This document shows, piece by piece, positions 53,038 to 64,000 of a DNA stretch of 64,000 nt. A model generated the notes under the pieces. The model ran no database searches. It saw nothing but the letters and a program-made list of their open reading frames with translations, and was not told the origin of the DNA. The first letter of the stretch is position 1; each line of letters opens with the position of its first letter. This DNA comes from Onchocerca volvulus (taxonomy: Eukaryota; Nematoda; Chromadorea; Rhabditida; Onchocercidae). Both the position numbers and the translations under genes were made by a program. The DNA is taken from NCBI GenBank assembly GCA_000499405.2, contig HG738140.1, forward strand, positions 13,295,560-13,359,559, given 5' to 3'.

Positions 53038-56000
53038 AAATGAGCCAGAAAACAGACTGAATTTGAAAAATTACATCATCAAATGGTATTATCCAAACAA
53101 AAAAATATAAGTGAAGTATATTTGCTAATATTTTTTTCCATTTCAAAGTAATTTTGAATTGCGAAACATACAATATTGCTCAAATTTGAAGACAGACAAT
53201 AATATTCCAAATTAAGCATATCTATACTTGCAGTAGAGTATGAAAGCGATTCAAAAATAGATGAAAGCAACCAATTCTGATTCCTTTCTATTTTCCCTAA
53301 TTCTCATCTCTCTTTTTAAAATATGTTACCTAAACCAAATGAAAATGTCCGTTTTTAGATTCACTGATCCAATTAAGAGATAACGGAAGATTTCACGACA
53401 ATACACAATTTAAAATTCTCTATAAACAATATTGGTTATAAATGTAGATAGATAATATCATTCAAAATTATAGGAATTATAGAAAATCATATCTTTCATC
53501 AAATTCAAAGTGAAAAAAAAAAGTCTTAGAAATATGACATGAAAGAGCGAAAAATACTTTTGAAAAGAATTAGGAATTGATAAAAATTAGAGAAAATGCA
53601 TGTAAAAGAGCGAATAAAAAACTATAAAATAATTCTAACTTTCGGAAATATTAAAAACTGATGAAGTTTAAGCTGTAAAGATGGCATTGTACTAGTTACA
53701 CAGAAATAGCAATAATAGCAATTGATACTGATATTTGAAAACATTACAGGGAAAGAGTGACGAGAAATATTGTGAATGACGAAGAGCTGAGGATTGGAAA
53801 GAATACATAAGTAAAGTTGAGTGAAATAAAAAGACCAGACATTCTTACCAACAAGAATTATTGCTAATTCATCAAACCTCACTTAGAAATAAATCAAGGA
53901 GTTAATTAACGACGAATTCAATTTAACGAACCCCAAACAGTAGCGCATCGAGATGAAAATTCCCGTCTCATCTTGACTTTCTTAGAAAAACACTTAAATT
54001 GTTTAATTTTAGAATTTTCAAGTGTTTTGAACGAAATGTGCTGAGATCTTACAATATAGGAGTTTCTATTATCTCTGATAGATTTTACAATATAGGAGTT
54101 TCTATTATCTCTGATATCATTGCTTTTTCATTATTATTTACCATCATTATCACTGTTATTGCTAGTCTTTCATTATTGCTGTCTAGTAATCATAATTTTA
54201 TCACTGCTGTGATTACCATTACCATTATCGTTGTCGTTGCCAATTTTTCTCATTATTATTGCTTATTGACCGCAATTTTAATTATTTGTTATCATGGTCA
54301 TTATAATTTGCAGTTTTACAGTTACAGGGACAATATTGTGATTGCTAATCACTATTTATAGCAAGTCTGATTCGTGATGAAATAACATTGCTAACCATAT
54401 TTGGATTCATTTAATGATTATATAATTGTCATGAATTTGTGATTTGATAATTAAAATATTCGTAAATTAAAATCATATTTAATGGTGATAATTACACATT
54501 ATCAATTATTAAGTCTCATAGAAAATTGCAAAAGTTATGTGATTGTATGGATTTCTGACAAAGCGACTGCAATTGTATTCGCTTACTGAAATTTTTGTTA
54601 AGTTTATTATCCCATATTTGAAATGCATATCGAAATTAATAAAAATTATGATCGAGATAATAAAATATCGTAGAAAACTATGACACGCAAATTTTAATTC
54701 CAATTTAAATTCAAATTTTTGGTTACGATCAATTTTTTCACTTTTTCTTTTTTCTTGCTATATTATTTATTTAAAGCGGAAAAAAAATCGTATATATTTC
54801 ATTTTAATTTCATAATCTTCTGTTTGCTATTACCATGCTATCGATCCAATTCATTTCATTCTCTGTACTTGTCACAATGCCGGGCTGCAAATTTGTCAAA
54901 ATTACTGAAAACAATTCCAATTTCACATTTAATATTAAACTTAAATGATCAAAAGATTTATAACATTAAATGAACCAGAAATTAAATTTCGTTAAATTTT
55001 AGATAAGAAGTGTAAATTCTAGATACAAAATTACTACTCATTTCCTGTAGGACATTAATCTTATCTTTATCATTTGCTTATTTAATTCAATGATTAAAAA
55101 TTTTTCCCAATTCAAATTTATCGAATCAATATCAGCACCAGCACTACAATATATATCTTTTAATCATTTTATCATTATCATGGTTGATTATGTATGTTGA
55201 AATACCTTATCCGATTGTCATTTAGTTTTTTTTTGAAGCTGTAATATTGAAGTGGAATATTATTCCATATAAATTTTGATAAAATTTACTTGAGATAATT
55301 TTTGAAAGCAAATTTAGAAAGTCATGATAGCTATTTCCAAAATAAAATTTTTAGAGTTTCTCAGTAAGTATAGTTGGGAAAGAACATGATCAGGAATTTT
55401 AGTGGAACACAAGAAGCGGGTAAAATGTAAAATCGGAATGATTAGGAAACGAAATTAATGGCAAGTTAAAAATTACCAAAGATTTGGCGTACAAATTCTG
55501 ACAATTTTACTTTCGCGTAAGATTTCTTTTTTTTTTTTTTTTTTTTTTTGACTTGATAATTTAATATAAGCTACTTTCGTTTATTTTTTTTTTTAAATTT
55601 CAAAAACTGATTCAATTTGTTTTTGTTATTTTACTCCAACAGTATCTTCCAAATCGCAAGAACAACAATGCTATGATTTTGCAAATTATTGTTTAAATAA
55701 AAGATTACAGATTATTCTTTTGAATAATGAGTAATGTTGTGAATTAATCTTAATCTTCATCTTCAAACATTTCTATAAATTAATTTATATTTGAAATAAT
55801 TAAATTATGAAATTTGTGCAAGAAAAAAGTTTTTTTTTCGATTATTATTTGATATAAATTCCTTTTCTTGATAGTTTGCAACTTTTTCATTGCAAAAAAA
55901 TAAATGTGGAAACTTGATACTCATTATATAAAATGAAAATAAATAGCACATACATTAATTTTGTATTAAAACTTTGTATAAAATTTTTTAGAATAAATTT

Positions 56001-56509
56001 GCGAGTATCCTTCCATAAGTTTTCCGATTAATTTCGTTTGGAATTATTTTCGCATGTGCTATTTTTAATATTTCAGATTTTTTTGCATTCTTAAGATTTA
56101 TTCATCGGATTATTTCAATATCATTCTTTCGATGATTTTGCAAAAACTATTGATAAAATTTAAAAAACCACCAATAAAATTTGTTGATAAAATAATGCCG
56201 AAATAGTTCTAAATTGGGACAAGATTTTTCATGAGACCAGTTTCTGGGTAATTTCATCCGATGCATGAATTATATTTACAAGGATCATTTTCCGGATAAT
56301 TCTCACGAAATTGTCTCTGTCAAAGTATCTTTTTCTCGAAATCAATAATTCATCTCTCTGAAAAATTATCATATGAAACTTCTTTTTGAAGCATTCTTTT
56401 TAGATAAAATGTTTTGAAATTTTTTTCAAGGCAATATAACATCAATTTTTTAAACAATAATTCAAAATTATTTTTCAATTTCGTAAAATTAATGATTAAT
56501 TTGAAACAA

Positions 56510-56540
<31 letters not shown>

Positions 56541-57088
56541 GAAAATTTACATTAACAGACTGTAAGATGGGTATTCCATATTCTATCGCATCCAATGCTT
56601 TTCATCTTTCCGGACATCCTAATATAACATGCCAATAATGAGAACTGATAACATGTAAGTCTCTTTGTTTGTGTAGCATTAAGAAATACTAAAATGTTTG
56701 AAAATATCAAAAAATGATATAATTACTGCAATCAGATGACAATAATTAATGTTTAGATAATTTTGACAATTAATTTGGAGGAATTTCTTCTGCCTTATAA
56801 CAATTCATTTGATTTGCATGTCATGCTCTTAACTTCAAGTGTTTCTTTCACTGGGATGCAATCAAGATTTATACTGCAATGAAAATCCCGTTTCATTGAT
56901 ATATGACACATTAAATTGGAAGAATCCGGAAATGATAAGCGAATTGGGGGATTTGATGATTGAATTTAACTAATAATTGATTCTATATATGAGCACATAT
57001 TGTTAAGTTTCAATTGTCAGAAATCTAAAAATTATGGTAGGACGGATATGTTGCATTGGTGACACTTGCATTGTGAAAAAACCACAAC
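53038..57088. other. Intergenic region between NDUFA5 and the sugar transporter
   Basis: This 4-kb region separates divergent genes. It holds a perfect 36-bp tandem duplication (54049-54120) followed by ATT/ATC-rich sequence, plus long T runs near 55527-55549 and 56512-56540. The open frames at 53622-53882 (minus) and 53999-54361 (plus) are low-complexity products of these repeats and have no motif. Confidence 0.55.
54049..54120. repeat. Two-copy tandem duplication, period 36
   Basis: ACAATATAGGAGTTTCTATT plus ATCTCTGATA occurs at 54051 and again at 54087 without mismatch, so the duplication is recent. Downstream is imperfect ATT/ATC microsatellite. Confidence 0.85.
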
Positions 57089-60000
57089 ATGGTGTCTTCA
57101 ATTGGTTCAACGGCGGGTTTACAAACTACTGTTACATATCCGTTCATTTCTTCCATCGTTTTCCGACAGCAATTGTCGGGAATGGAGAAGTTGTATCATT
57201 TGATGGATAGAAGGAACCTGAAATGGATATCATTGATTGTATTAATCCTTCAAACGACATTACTTGTTCTAATCTTACACTATTCACGTGTGCAAGAAAT
57301 CGATGGGCCAAGGTTTAATTTCAATCATTTTAAGACTTCATTGAAATTTCAGATTTTAATTAATTCGAGAATTTGCTATAATTTCAGATTCATTTACAGG
57401 ATGTAATTTCTCCGACTAACGTTTTGATCAAGTAAATTGCGTCCGTATCGTATTTTTAAGCATTCATGTGCTTGATAGTTCCATTCATGTGAATCACATT
57501 TGTTTGCAAGTTGCACGAATCACATGTGTAATGTGGTATTAAAAATTGCTGTAAATAGCTTATTAAGAATTCATCATCTTTTACGTTATCGACACAGCCA
57601 TCAACTTTTTCATCATTTTCGGTTATACAAATACAAATATATATTTACTACTAGATTCAAAAGCTCTAAAGAAATTCAGCGTGGAGTTTTAATCAAATTT
57701 AATTGATTTTCCGTGTTAAGCTGTATTCTGATTATATTTTCAAGGAACTAATAGTTCTTCAAGAACTTCATTTTAAAGAATTTCGAAAACTTTCATGAAA
57801 TGTGGTATTTAAATGCATAATAATTAAGAAGTATAAACAGGATATTTCATTATTTCATTTCAGATATGTTTCATCGACAGCTGTAGTTACCGCTGAAATA
57901 ATCAAACTATTTACGTCTATCGTTTTTATTGCATATGAACACTGTAAGTGTATTTTTAATAATGTAACTAAACATATTGAACGGAAATAGTGTGGAAATT
58001 AACTGTTTTTTTTAGTTTAAAGTTGAATTGTTCCGAAAAGAAGTTTTTTTTTTTTTTTCATAGAATATTTTCTTTTTTATTTACAGTAAAATATCTGATG
58101 AGACGCTGTGTCCACATTTTTCGTGGAATTTTTCGGAATTTCAAAACTACCAATTTTCAATTTCGAATTCTAGTAATATAGGAAACCAGTGAAAAATGTA
58201 CGGTCGATGAATAAATTATTTTATATGATATGTAGTGCGTTTCTTTTTTTTGTTTGAAAAAAAAAAATCAGCATTATTTCTAGCTTGGAAATTTGTGGGG
58301 TTCATGAATGAAATTTATGCGGAATGTTATATCAAATCGAAGGATGCTTTGAAAATGGCTGTTCCAGCATTTTTATATGTCGTACAAAATAATCTTCTTT
58401 TTTTGGCTTTGTCGAAGCTTGATGCAGCTACTTATCAGGTAACCATATAGATAATAAATGAATCAATAAATAAAATTAATACTAGATTAGGTTTTGAGAT
58501 TGGATGATCCTAAAGGTTTAGATTTTATATCACACCATCTTAGACTTTATATCATCTTATGTAATAACTGTCACTTAATGTAATGGTAAGCAAGATATAA
58601 TCCGGATTAATTCGCTTACAGAAAATGCGCAAATTTTAATGTTAGCATAAAATGACGTGATAATTCTGTAGAGATACGTTGAGTTACTTCGATCATAATA
58701 TTGTCATGTATGGTTTTGATAAGCAGCCAGAAAAAAAAAATATTCGAAAACAAATAGAGAATTTAGTTCCTTTCCGTTCTTAATAACATAATAAATATGA
58801 AACTGTAAGAAGACATTTTTGTAGAACATTTGTCAATTAAATTCACATACGAATTAAGAAACATTGGATTGCATATCATTTTAAATATTTCATTGTTTTC
58901 TACTAAATGAACTTTCAAGGTAACGTATCAACTGAAAATCCTCACAACAGCATTATTTTCCGTAACACTACTAGGGAGGAAATTGGATGGTCAGAAATGG
59001 ATATCATTATTGTTGCTCACAGCTGGAGTCACTTTAGTACAAGTATATTTGTTGTAAAATTTTTGCCTAATTTTATCGAGAAAAAATGCAAAATTTAAAA
59101 TGAATCTAAACCATGATCGAGTAATGATTATTTGAAATAGTGGCTGTTACTAAAGCTTATTCGTGTTAGATTTGAAGCATCTCTGATTGATGCATCTGCC
59201 AAAAAAAAAGAAAAAAAAAAAAAAACCACATACTTTAGGAAACTAACGGCGAATACCAGGCATTATCCATAGTTAATCTTTTGACGAAGAGAGTGGAATT
59301 TATTTTAATAGGATGAACCTTTTATTTTTCTATTTTTATTCTCTGCTGTTAATGCCGAATTCCGCGGAAATGATCAGTTTTAGTTGCCGAAGGATTTGGA
59401 TAAAATAACATCAACAACAAATTCTTCATTCTCACCAAATTCGGATAAAATAGTTGGATTATTCGCTGTCATTGCAGCTTGTTTCTCGAGCGGTTTTGCG
59501 GGTGTTTATTTTGAAAAAGTCTTGAAAGGTTCTTCGGTGTCGCTTTGGATGCGAAATTTACAACTTGGTACTTTTTTAAATTCGTTTTTGGAAGTTATTT
59601 TAGAATTGGGCTTAGAGTTTAAATTTGATTTCAAGCAAAATTTCTCAATAATATTAACCGGTTCATCTTATGACAATCAGCCTAATTTTAAGGTATACAA
59701 AATCGAATTATATTCCAAGGCTTTGCATATTTAGAAAAGAACGAATTGGTCTAGTGAGCCGTAAGATATATCTAAAAAAATTATTTTGAAGATTTTTGGA
59801 GAAAAGCAACTTTTTTTTTTTTATACAAGTTATAAATGAAAATTGTTCCATTATTTATGATTTGAAATATATTCGACTTATATTTGCAGCATTTTTCAGT
59901 ATTTTTGGTGGATTTTTTATGGTCTGGTTTTACGACTTTAAACAAATAAATGAGTATGGATTTTTCCAGGGATACAACAGCGTAATTTGGATTGTTGTTC

Positions 60001-61222
60001 TACTTCAGGTTTATTTGTTGAAAGAGAATATAATTTTCTATCGTTTACTATTTACAGTTTAAATTTGAAAACGTTTATAATGGTGTTAAAAAAAAAAAAA
60101 AAAGTTTTCGCAATAAAATTTCTTTAGACACTAAAATAGCAAAAGTAGGAATTGTTTTTATATGAGATGTGGTTAACTCTGTCTAAAATAAGTATTTGTT
60201 ATTCTGATAATTATTCTGATAATAATGGACAAATTGATGTAATGAACGTTGTATTGGTACCATCATTTTCACTTTAAGTTGAGATATATAGTATTGAAAA
60301 TATTTTCATTACTATACATCTAACTTGATTCTATACCGTACTATGTAGTAACTCATCATAAAATATGAATTAGAAAAACATATTATCATTTCTTAATTCT
60401 TTTACTGAAATAAAAAAAACAAGATTCCAATATCCCCACTACAAATGTTCTTCAGACTACTTATATACATCAGCTGTTTGACTCCCTAATTTTTGAATGT
60501 TGGGTTAGATTTTGGTCGATTTTGACGTTTTCCTAGTTCTTTAAGTTTTCTTGCTTAAATATGTAAGTCAGTAATCAGTTTTTTCTTTCTAGTTATTTTG
60601 ATGATTATTATGTTTAGGCTTATGGAGGGCTTGTCGTGGCTTTAGTGGTGAAATATGCTGATAATATACTGAAGGGTTTCGCTGCATCACTTTCAATTGT
60701 ACTGTCCAGCGTAATATCCTATTGGTTGTTGGATGATTTTCAACCATCACTGTGAGTTTTTTTGTGTCTTAGAACTTGGAAAGACAGACTTCCAAATTCT
60801 TTATTTTAATATCATCAATACAGATTGCCCTATAAAGAATTTTCGTGCTGTTTGTGACGTAAATTTTTCTTTACATAGTAAGAACAAAGTTATACCACAT
60901 TGCAATAAAAATCTAACACAATAAAGAAAAAGCGGCAGCACTGAAAAGTGTAGAATTTATGCAGATCAAATATAAATTTTCTTTTTAAGTCTTCAATATG
61001 CTTGGTTGGAATGTTTTTGCGTTTAATACTAAAAAAAAAAAATTCTGAATTATATTTATTGAAATTCCTATTTTTCTAGTTAAATTTTTTTTAATAACCT
61101 TAATTTATTGTCTTTTCTTTTAAAGGATTTTTGGTGTCGGCGCACTAATTGTTATTTTTTCGACATTTTTTTACGGATATGAACCAAAAAAATCGACCAG
61201 ATTGGTAGAATTAAAAAACTGA
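57089..61222 (+). CDS. Golgi nucleotide-sugar transporter, SLC35A2/A3 type (UDP-GlcNAc/UDP-Gal)
   Basis: This is a multipass Golgi antiporter bringing UDP-sugars into the lumen in exchange for UMP; the exact sugar cannot be read from sequence, though similarity to SLC35A3 is strongest. Exons: 57089-57312, 57864-57943, 58087 to 58107 or 58122, 58284-58438, 58920-59042, 59384-59567, 59890-60008, 60618-60751 and 61126-61222. Hallmarks are [100 protein letters not shown] and STFFYGYEP. About ten membrane segments are expected. The third exon's donor is uncertain: neither option is strong, and both keep the frame. The start may be 57089 or the internal ATG at 57182, which better matches the family's N terminus. 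A possible leader acceptor ends at 57020. Confidence 0.9.
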
Positions 61223-63191
61223 AAATTAAGCGGAAGTTATGAATAGTAAATGGAATCAAAGAACGGAAAATGGAAGCTATATTGGAAATATTTGAATTTT
61301 TTCTTCTTCTACAAATATTTGCCTCATATTGCAAGTTATATTTTTATTGGTGTTTTGAATTGTAATATTTCAAGTTGTTCGATGGGTTTTTAGTATCATG
61401 CTATATTCTTTAAGTAATTTCTGTTTTAGATTGATTACTGTTCCTGTAAATTATTTGAATTTGTCATTTTGTTAGTTTTGGTATAGAATTTTTCAGGAAA
61501 ATGTTAAAATGTTTTTCTAGGGGTTCAACTTAGCCATTATTTATGTTTCTGTACTGATATTTGTTATACTTATCAATTTATCTATACATCTCATTCTTTT
61601 ACTTTTCTTTTTTACTGAATTATATTTCATGATGAATTTAGGAATTTAACAGGTTTAATGTCTGATAAAGTAATGTGAAATGATGAAGAGCTTGAGCAAC
61701 ATAAATTACCTCAGTTGTACTAAAAAATCACTTTATATGTATCCCGAAAAATTTGCATTTTCATTACCGATTGTAGTTTATTATTTTCTTAGGCTTTATT
61801 TCTTATTGTAATGATGTTATGTAATTGTGAAATTGTAGCAATGTTTATAAAATTATAGTAATATTTTTTTGTGATATCTCTCATTTATTATTAAATTTTA
61901 TTACATCGATTAATCGAAACTAATAATCTATTTAATTTATATAATAAATATTTCGTTATATATATTTTTACTCGAAAATATATATTATATTTGATAATTC
62001 ATTCATAGAATTCAAGTAATGCGCATAGCTATATCCGTTGCTACAAATTTGAAAGTTACAGCGAAACTTTATAATATTTTTCGCTTTTTTCAACTACTCC
62101 TTATTACATTGCGCTGTATTTTGTATGTGGAATTATTTAGTCATTCTGTACCAAAGAACGGAAAAAGGTAGTCGGTATTTAGTATTTCTTTTTGCTTTAA
62201 AATTTTCATGATTTTCTTCTATGGTGTAGCTAGCATATGGATTAAAATTAGAATAAACAAAATGGCTAACATCTTGAGTATCCTTTGAAGAATTTGGTAA
62301 TTGGCCATATTGGATTCTTAATTTTATCCTTAAAAGGAATGAATTGCATGCATATACGTAATGCTCTGCTGTTTATGATCATATCCAATGAATTGAAAAA
62401 TCAAGTCTGAGTTCGGACATTTCGTATATTTTTATTGATTTCGATTCAAGTTCTTTTTTTTTTTTTTGAAGGAAATACTGTTTGTCTTGCAATCTGATAG
62501 AATCAGTTTGGTACCGCATTTATTCACAATTTCATTATCCTAAGTCATAAATAAAGCTAATATTTATCTGAGCGATTTATAATCTTCATGATCAACATGC
62601 AGGTAAATGATATCAAAATTCATGAAGTAAATTGACCAGTTGACCAATCTTATTGAACATTCCATGATGAGAAGTGATAACCCGAAGATTTATAGGATTG
62701 AACAAGTTTTACTTTCATTAATCGGTCCTGGTAATTTTTTTCTGGTTATCATTTTATGATGGTTTTCGATCTGCAATAATGCAAAGGTTTTTCATTTAAA
62801 ATTTCGATTTCAATTTTAAATTAGTATTGAAAATCTGAAATTTTTGGAAAAGTTTGTTGGGCAAAAATTCAAATTTGTTGGAAAAATTGTTGAATTTATA
62901 ATTTCAAAAATTCAACACTATGCTTTTCTTTATTGTTATATATAGATGAAATTGCTGAATTGGAATTGATCAATTTCATTTCAAAATTTTCATATTTTAA
63001 CGATAATTAAGTCATTTCTCTAGTTATAAATATTTAAACAAATAATGTAATTTAGTTCAATTTTTAACAGGTAATAAAATGTTGATGTATAAATATATAT
63101 TAAATATACAATTAAAAAGACGAAAAACTCTGTCTATAGTTTGCTCATAAATTATATTCATAATTTGAATAGTACTCATTTTTGAATTGAA
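61223..63191. other. Intergenic region, convergent 3' flanks
   Basis: About 2 kb follow the sugar transporter and precede the minus-strand right-edge gene. The sequence is A+T-rich with homopolymer runs, and I see no gene in it. Confidence 0.55.
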
Positions 63192-63467
63192 TTAATTAAT
63201 GCTAAAAAAAGAACAAACACAATTCCGTTCTTGATTATCATAATCTTTTTGTGCTTGATGTAGTACGATATGATAGATTCCAATAGCAGCATTGTAAATT
63301 CCTTTTGATGCGGCATCTCTTATAATTGCTTCATCGATACCGTAGAAGCGCAAAGTTTTACATATTTTAAGCGCAATTGGATTCTCGATCAATTCTTTTT
63401 CATCCGGTATCATATTACATTGTATGTATGGTTTGGTAAATTTACAACCTTTCAGGAAATTACAATT
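63192..63467 (-). CDS. Terminal exon of an unidentified protein with UBA-like helical segment (possibly an AMPK/SIK-related kinase)
   Basis: An acceptor (TTTTTAG at 63473-63468) opens a frame of about 91 codons to a stop at 63192. It begins NCNFLKGCKFTKPYIQCN and continues MIPDEKELIENPIAL, ICKTLRFYGIDEAIIRDAAS, KGIYNAAIGIYHIVLHQAQK. The pattern LxxLxxxGIDxxxIxxA....YNxAxxIYxIxL resembles the UBA/auto-inhibitory domain that follows the catalytic domain in AMPK-related kinases such as SIK. No kinase exon is visible between 63468 and 64000, so the rest of the gene would be outside the window. The four-cysteine start could instead belong to a linker or small zinc site. Moderate confidence that it is coding, low for the family. 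Confidence 0.45.
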   Translation of the reverse strand, partial: NCNFLKGCKFTKPYIQCNMIPDEKELIENPIALKICKTLRFYGIDEAIIRDAASKGIYNAAIGIYHIVLHQAQKDYDNQERNCVCSFFSIN

Positions 63468-64000
63468 CTAAAAATACTGATAATTGAAAAATTCATAATT
63501 TTTTCAATTAAGAAATTGTTATATATTCGAATAACAGTAATTCATATAAGTAAGAATTGAAATTAGCTTGAGTTAAATAAGTTGATTTGAAATCTGATTT
63601 GAATCTGATCTGATCAATCTGATTTTAAAAGTTGACTTTTTTGGATATTCTTTCTTTAATATTTTAATCACAATAAAGTTCGCTTTAATTTAAATTCTTT
63701 TAGTTTAATAGTTAAATCAGACTGATCGTTACTGACAAAATTAAAGGAAACAAAAAATGTTTGTGTTTTCGTTTTCGCCTTTTGCGATTTCATTTTTACG
63801 ATTCATCATCGTAAGTTATTACATCTAAGGGATGTTGCGATTTTAACTTGACATTCGCAAAAGAAAAAAAAAGTGTATTATAAAAAATATCATATAATGC
63901 ATAGTGTAAATAGCATAAATACGACAAATTAAACGAGTAAAAAAGACGAAAAAAAAGTTTTTGACAAGATAAAGTAAAATAATGAAGTAAGAAAAAAAAA
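63468..64000. other. Right-edge region, probable intron or upstream flank
   Basis: I could not assemble a convincing exon in these 530 bases on either strand. If the exon at 63192-63467 is internal, this stretch is its upstream intron. Confidence 0.4.

Noticed and set aside
53999..54361. 120-codon plus open frame
   Set aside because: Generated by a 36-bp duplication and ATT/ATC simple sequence.

Overview
The window is about 70% A+T nuclear DNA. It carries intron-rich protein genes with short exons, GT-AG introns and T-rich acceptors. Several start codons lie within about 20 nt of a TTTCAG-like acceptor, as expected for spliced-leader trans-splicing. The protein set (EMC2, SRD5A3, ALDH4A1, SPTLC1, LSM1, NDUFA5 and others) and the UMP-CMP kinase resembling the C. 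elegans enzyme point to a nematode. The extreme A+T content and intron style best fit a filarial or other spirurid (clade III) species; this is inference, as no database was searched. Exon models were assembled by hand from both strands. For nine of the ten complete genes the summed exons close in frame at a stop and give a protein close to the family's usual length; the nucleotide-sugar transporter has one unresolved exon.

Layout. Left edge to 3.5 kb, minus: a Tudor-domain gene with a Gly/Asn/Ser/Arg-rich tail that runs out of the window. 3.5-8.9 kb: no gene, but a GC-rich patch near 5.55 kb resembling Helitron termini. 8.9-16.1 kb, plus: serine palmitoyltransferase subunit 1. Tail-to-tail with it, three minus genes: polyprenal reductase SRD5A3 (17.0-18.9 kb), EMC2 (20.7-23.6 kb) and mitochondrial P5C dehydrogenase ALDH4A1 (24.8-29.3 kb). 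30.5-33.9 kb, minus: a TSSK-like kinase with a charged N-terminal extension and DFS in place of DFG. 37.4-41.4 kb, plus: an RPUSD2-type RNA pseudouridine synthase, preceded by a seven-copy 28-bp palindrome-bearing array. 43.0-44.7 kb, minus: UMP-CMP kinase. 44.7-50.0 kb: no recognisable gene. 50.1-53.0 kb, minus: NDUFA5 followed 409 bp later by LSM1, a candidate operon. 57.1-61.2 kb, plus: a SLC35A-type nucleotide-sugar transporter. Right edge, minus: one terminal exon with a UBA-like segment.

Most genes are conserved housekeeping functions: ER and Golgi lipid and glycan biology (SPTLC1, SRD5A3, EMC2, SLC35A), mitochondria (ALDH4A1, NDUFA5), RNA metabolism (LSM1, RPUSD2) and nucleotide metabolism (UMP-CMP kinase). 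The Tudor protein and the TSSK-like kinase are the germline-flavoured exceptions. I found no CRISPR array, rRNA, convincing tRNA or bacterial-type system. The less ordinary signals are the Helitron-like junction, several period-28 to period-37 repeats, a probable GC-AG intron in SPTLC1, the DFS kinase and the NDUFA5-LSM1 pair.
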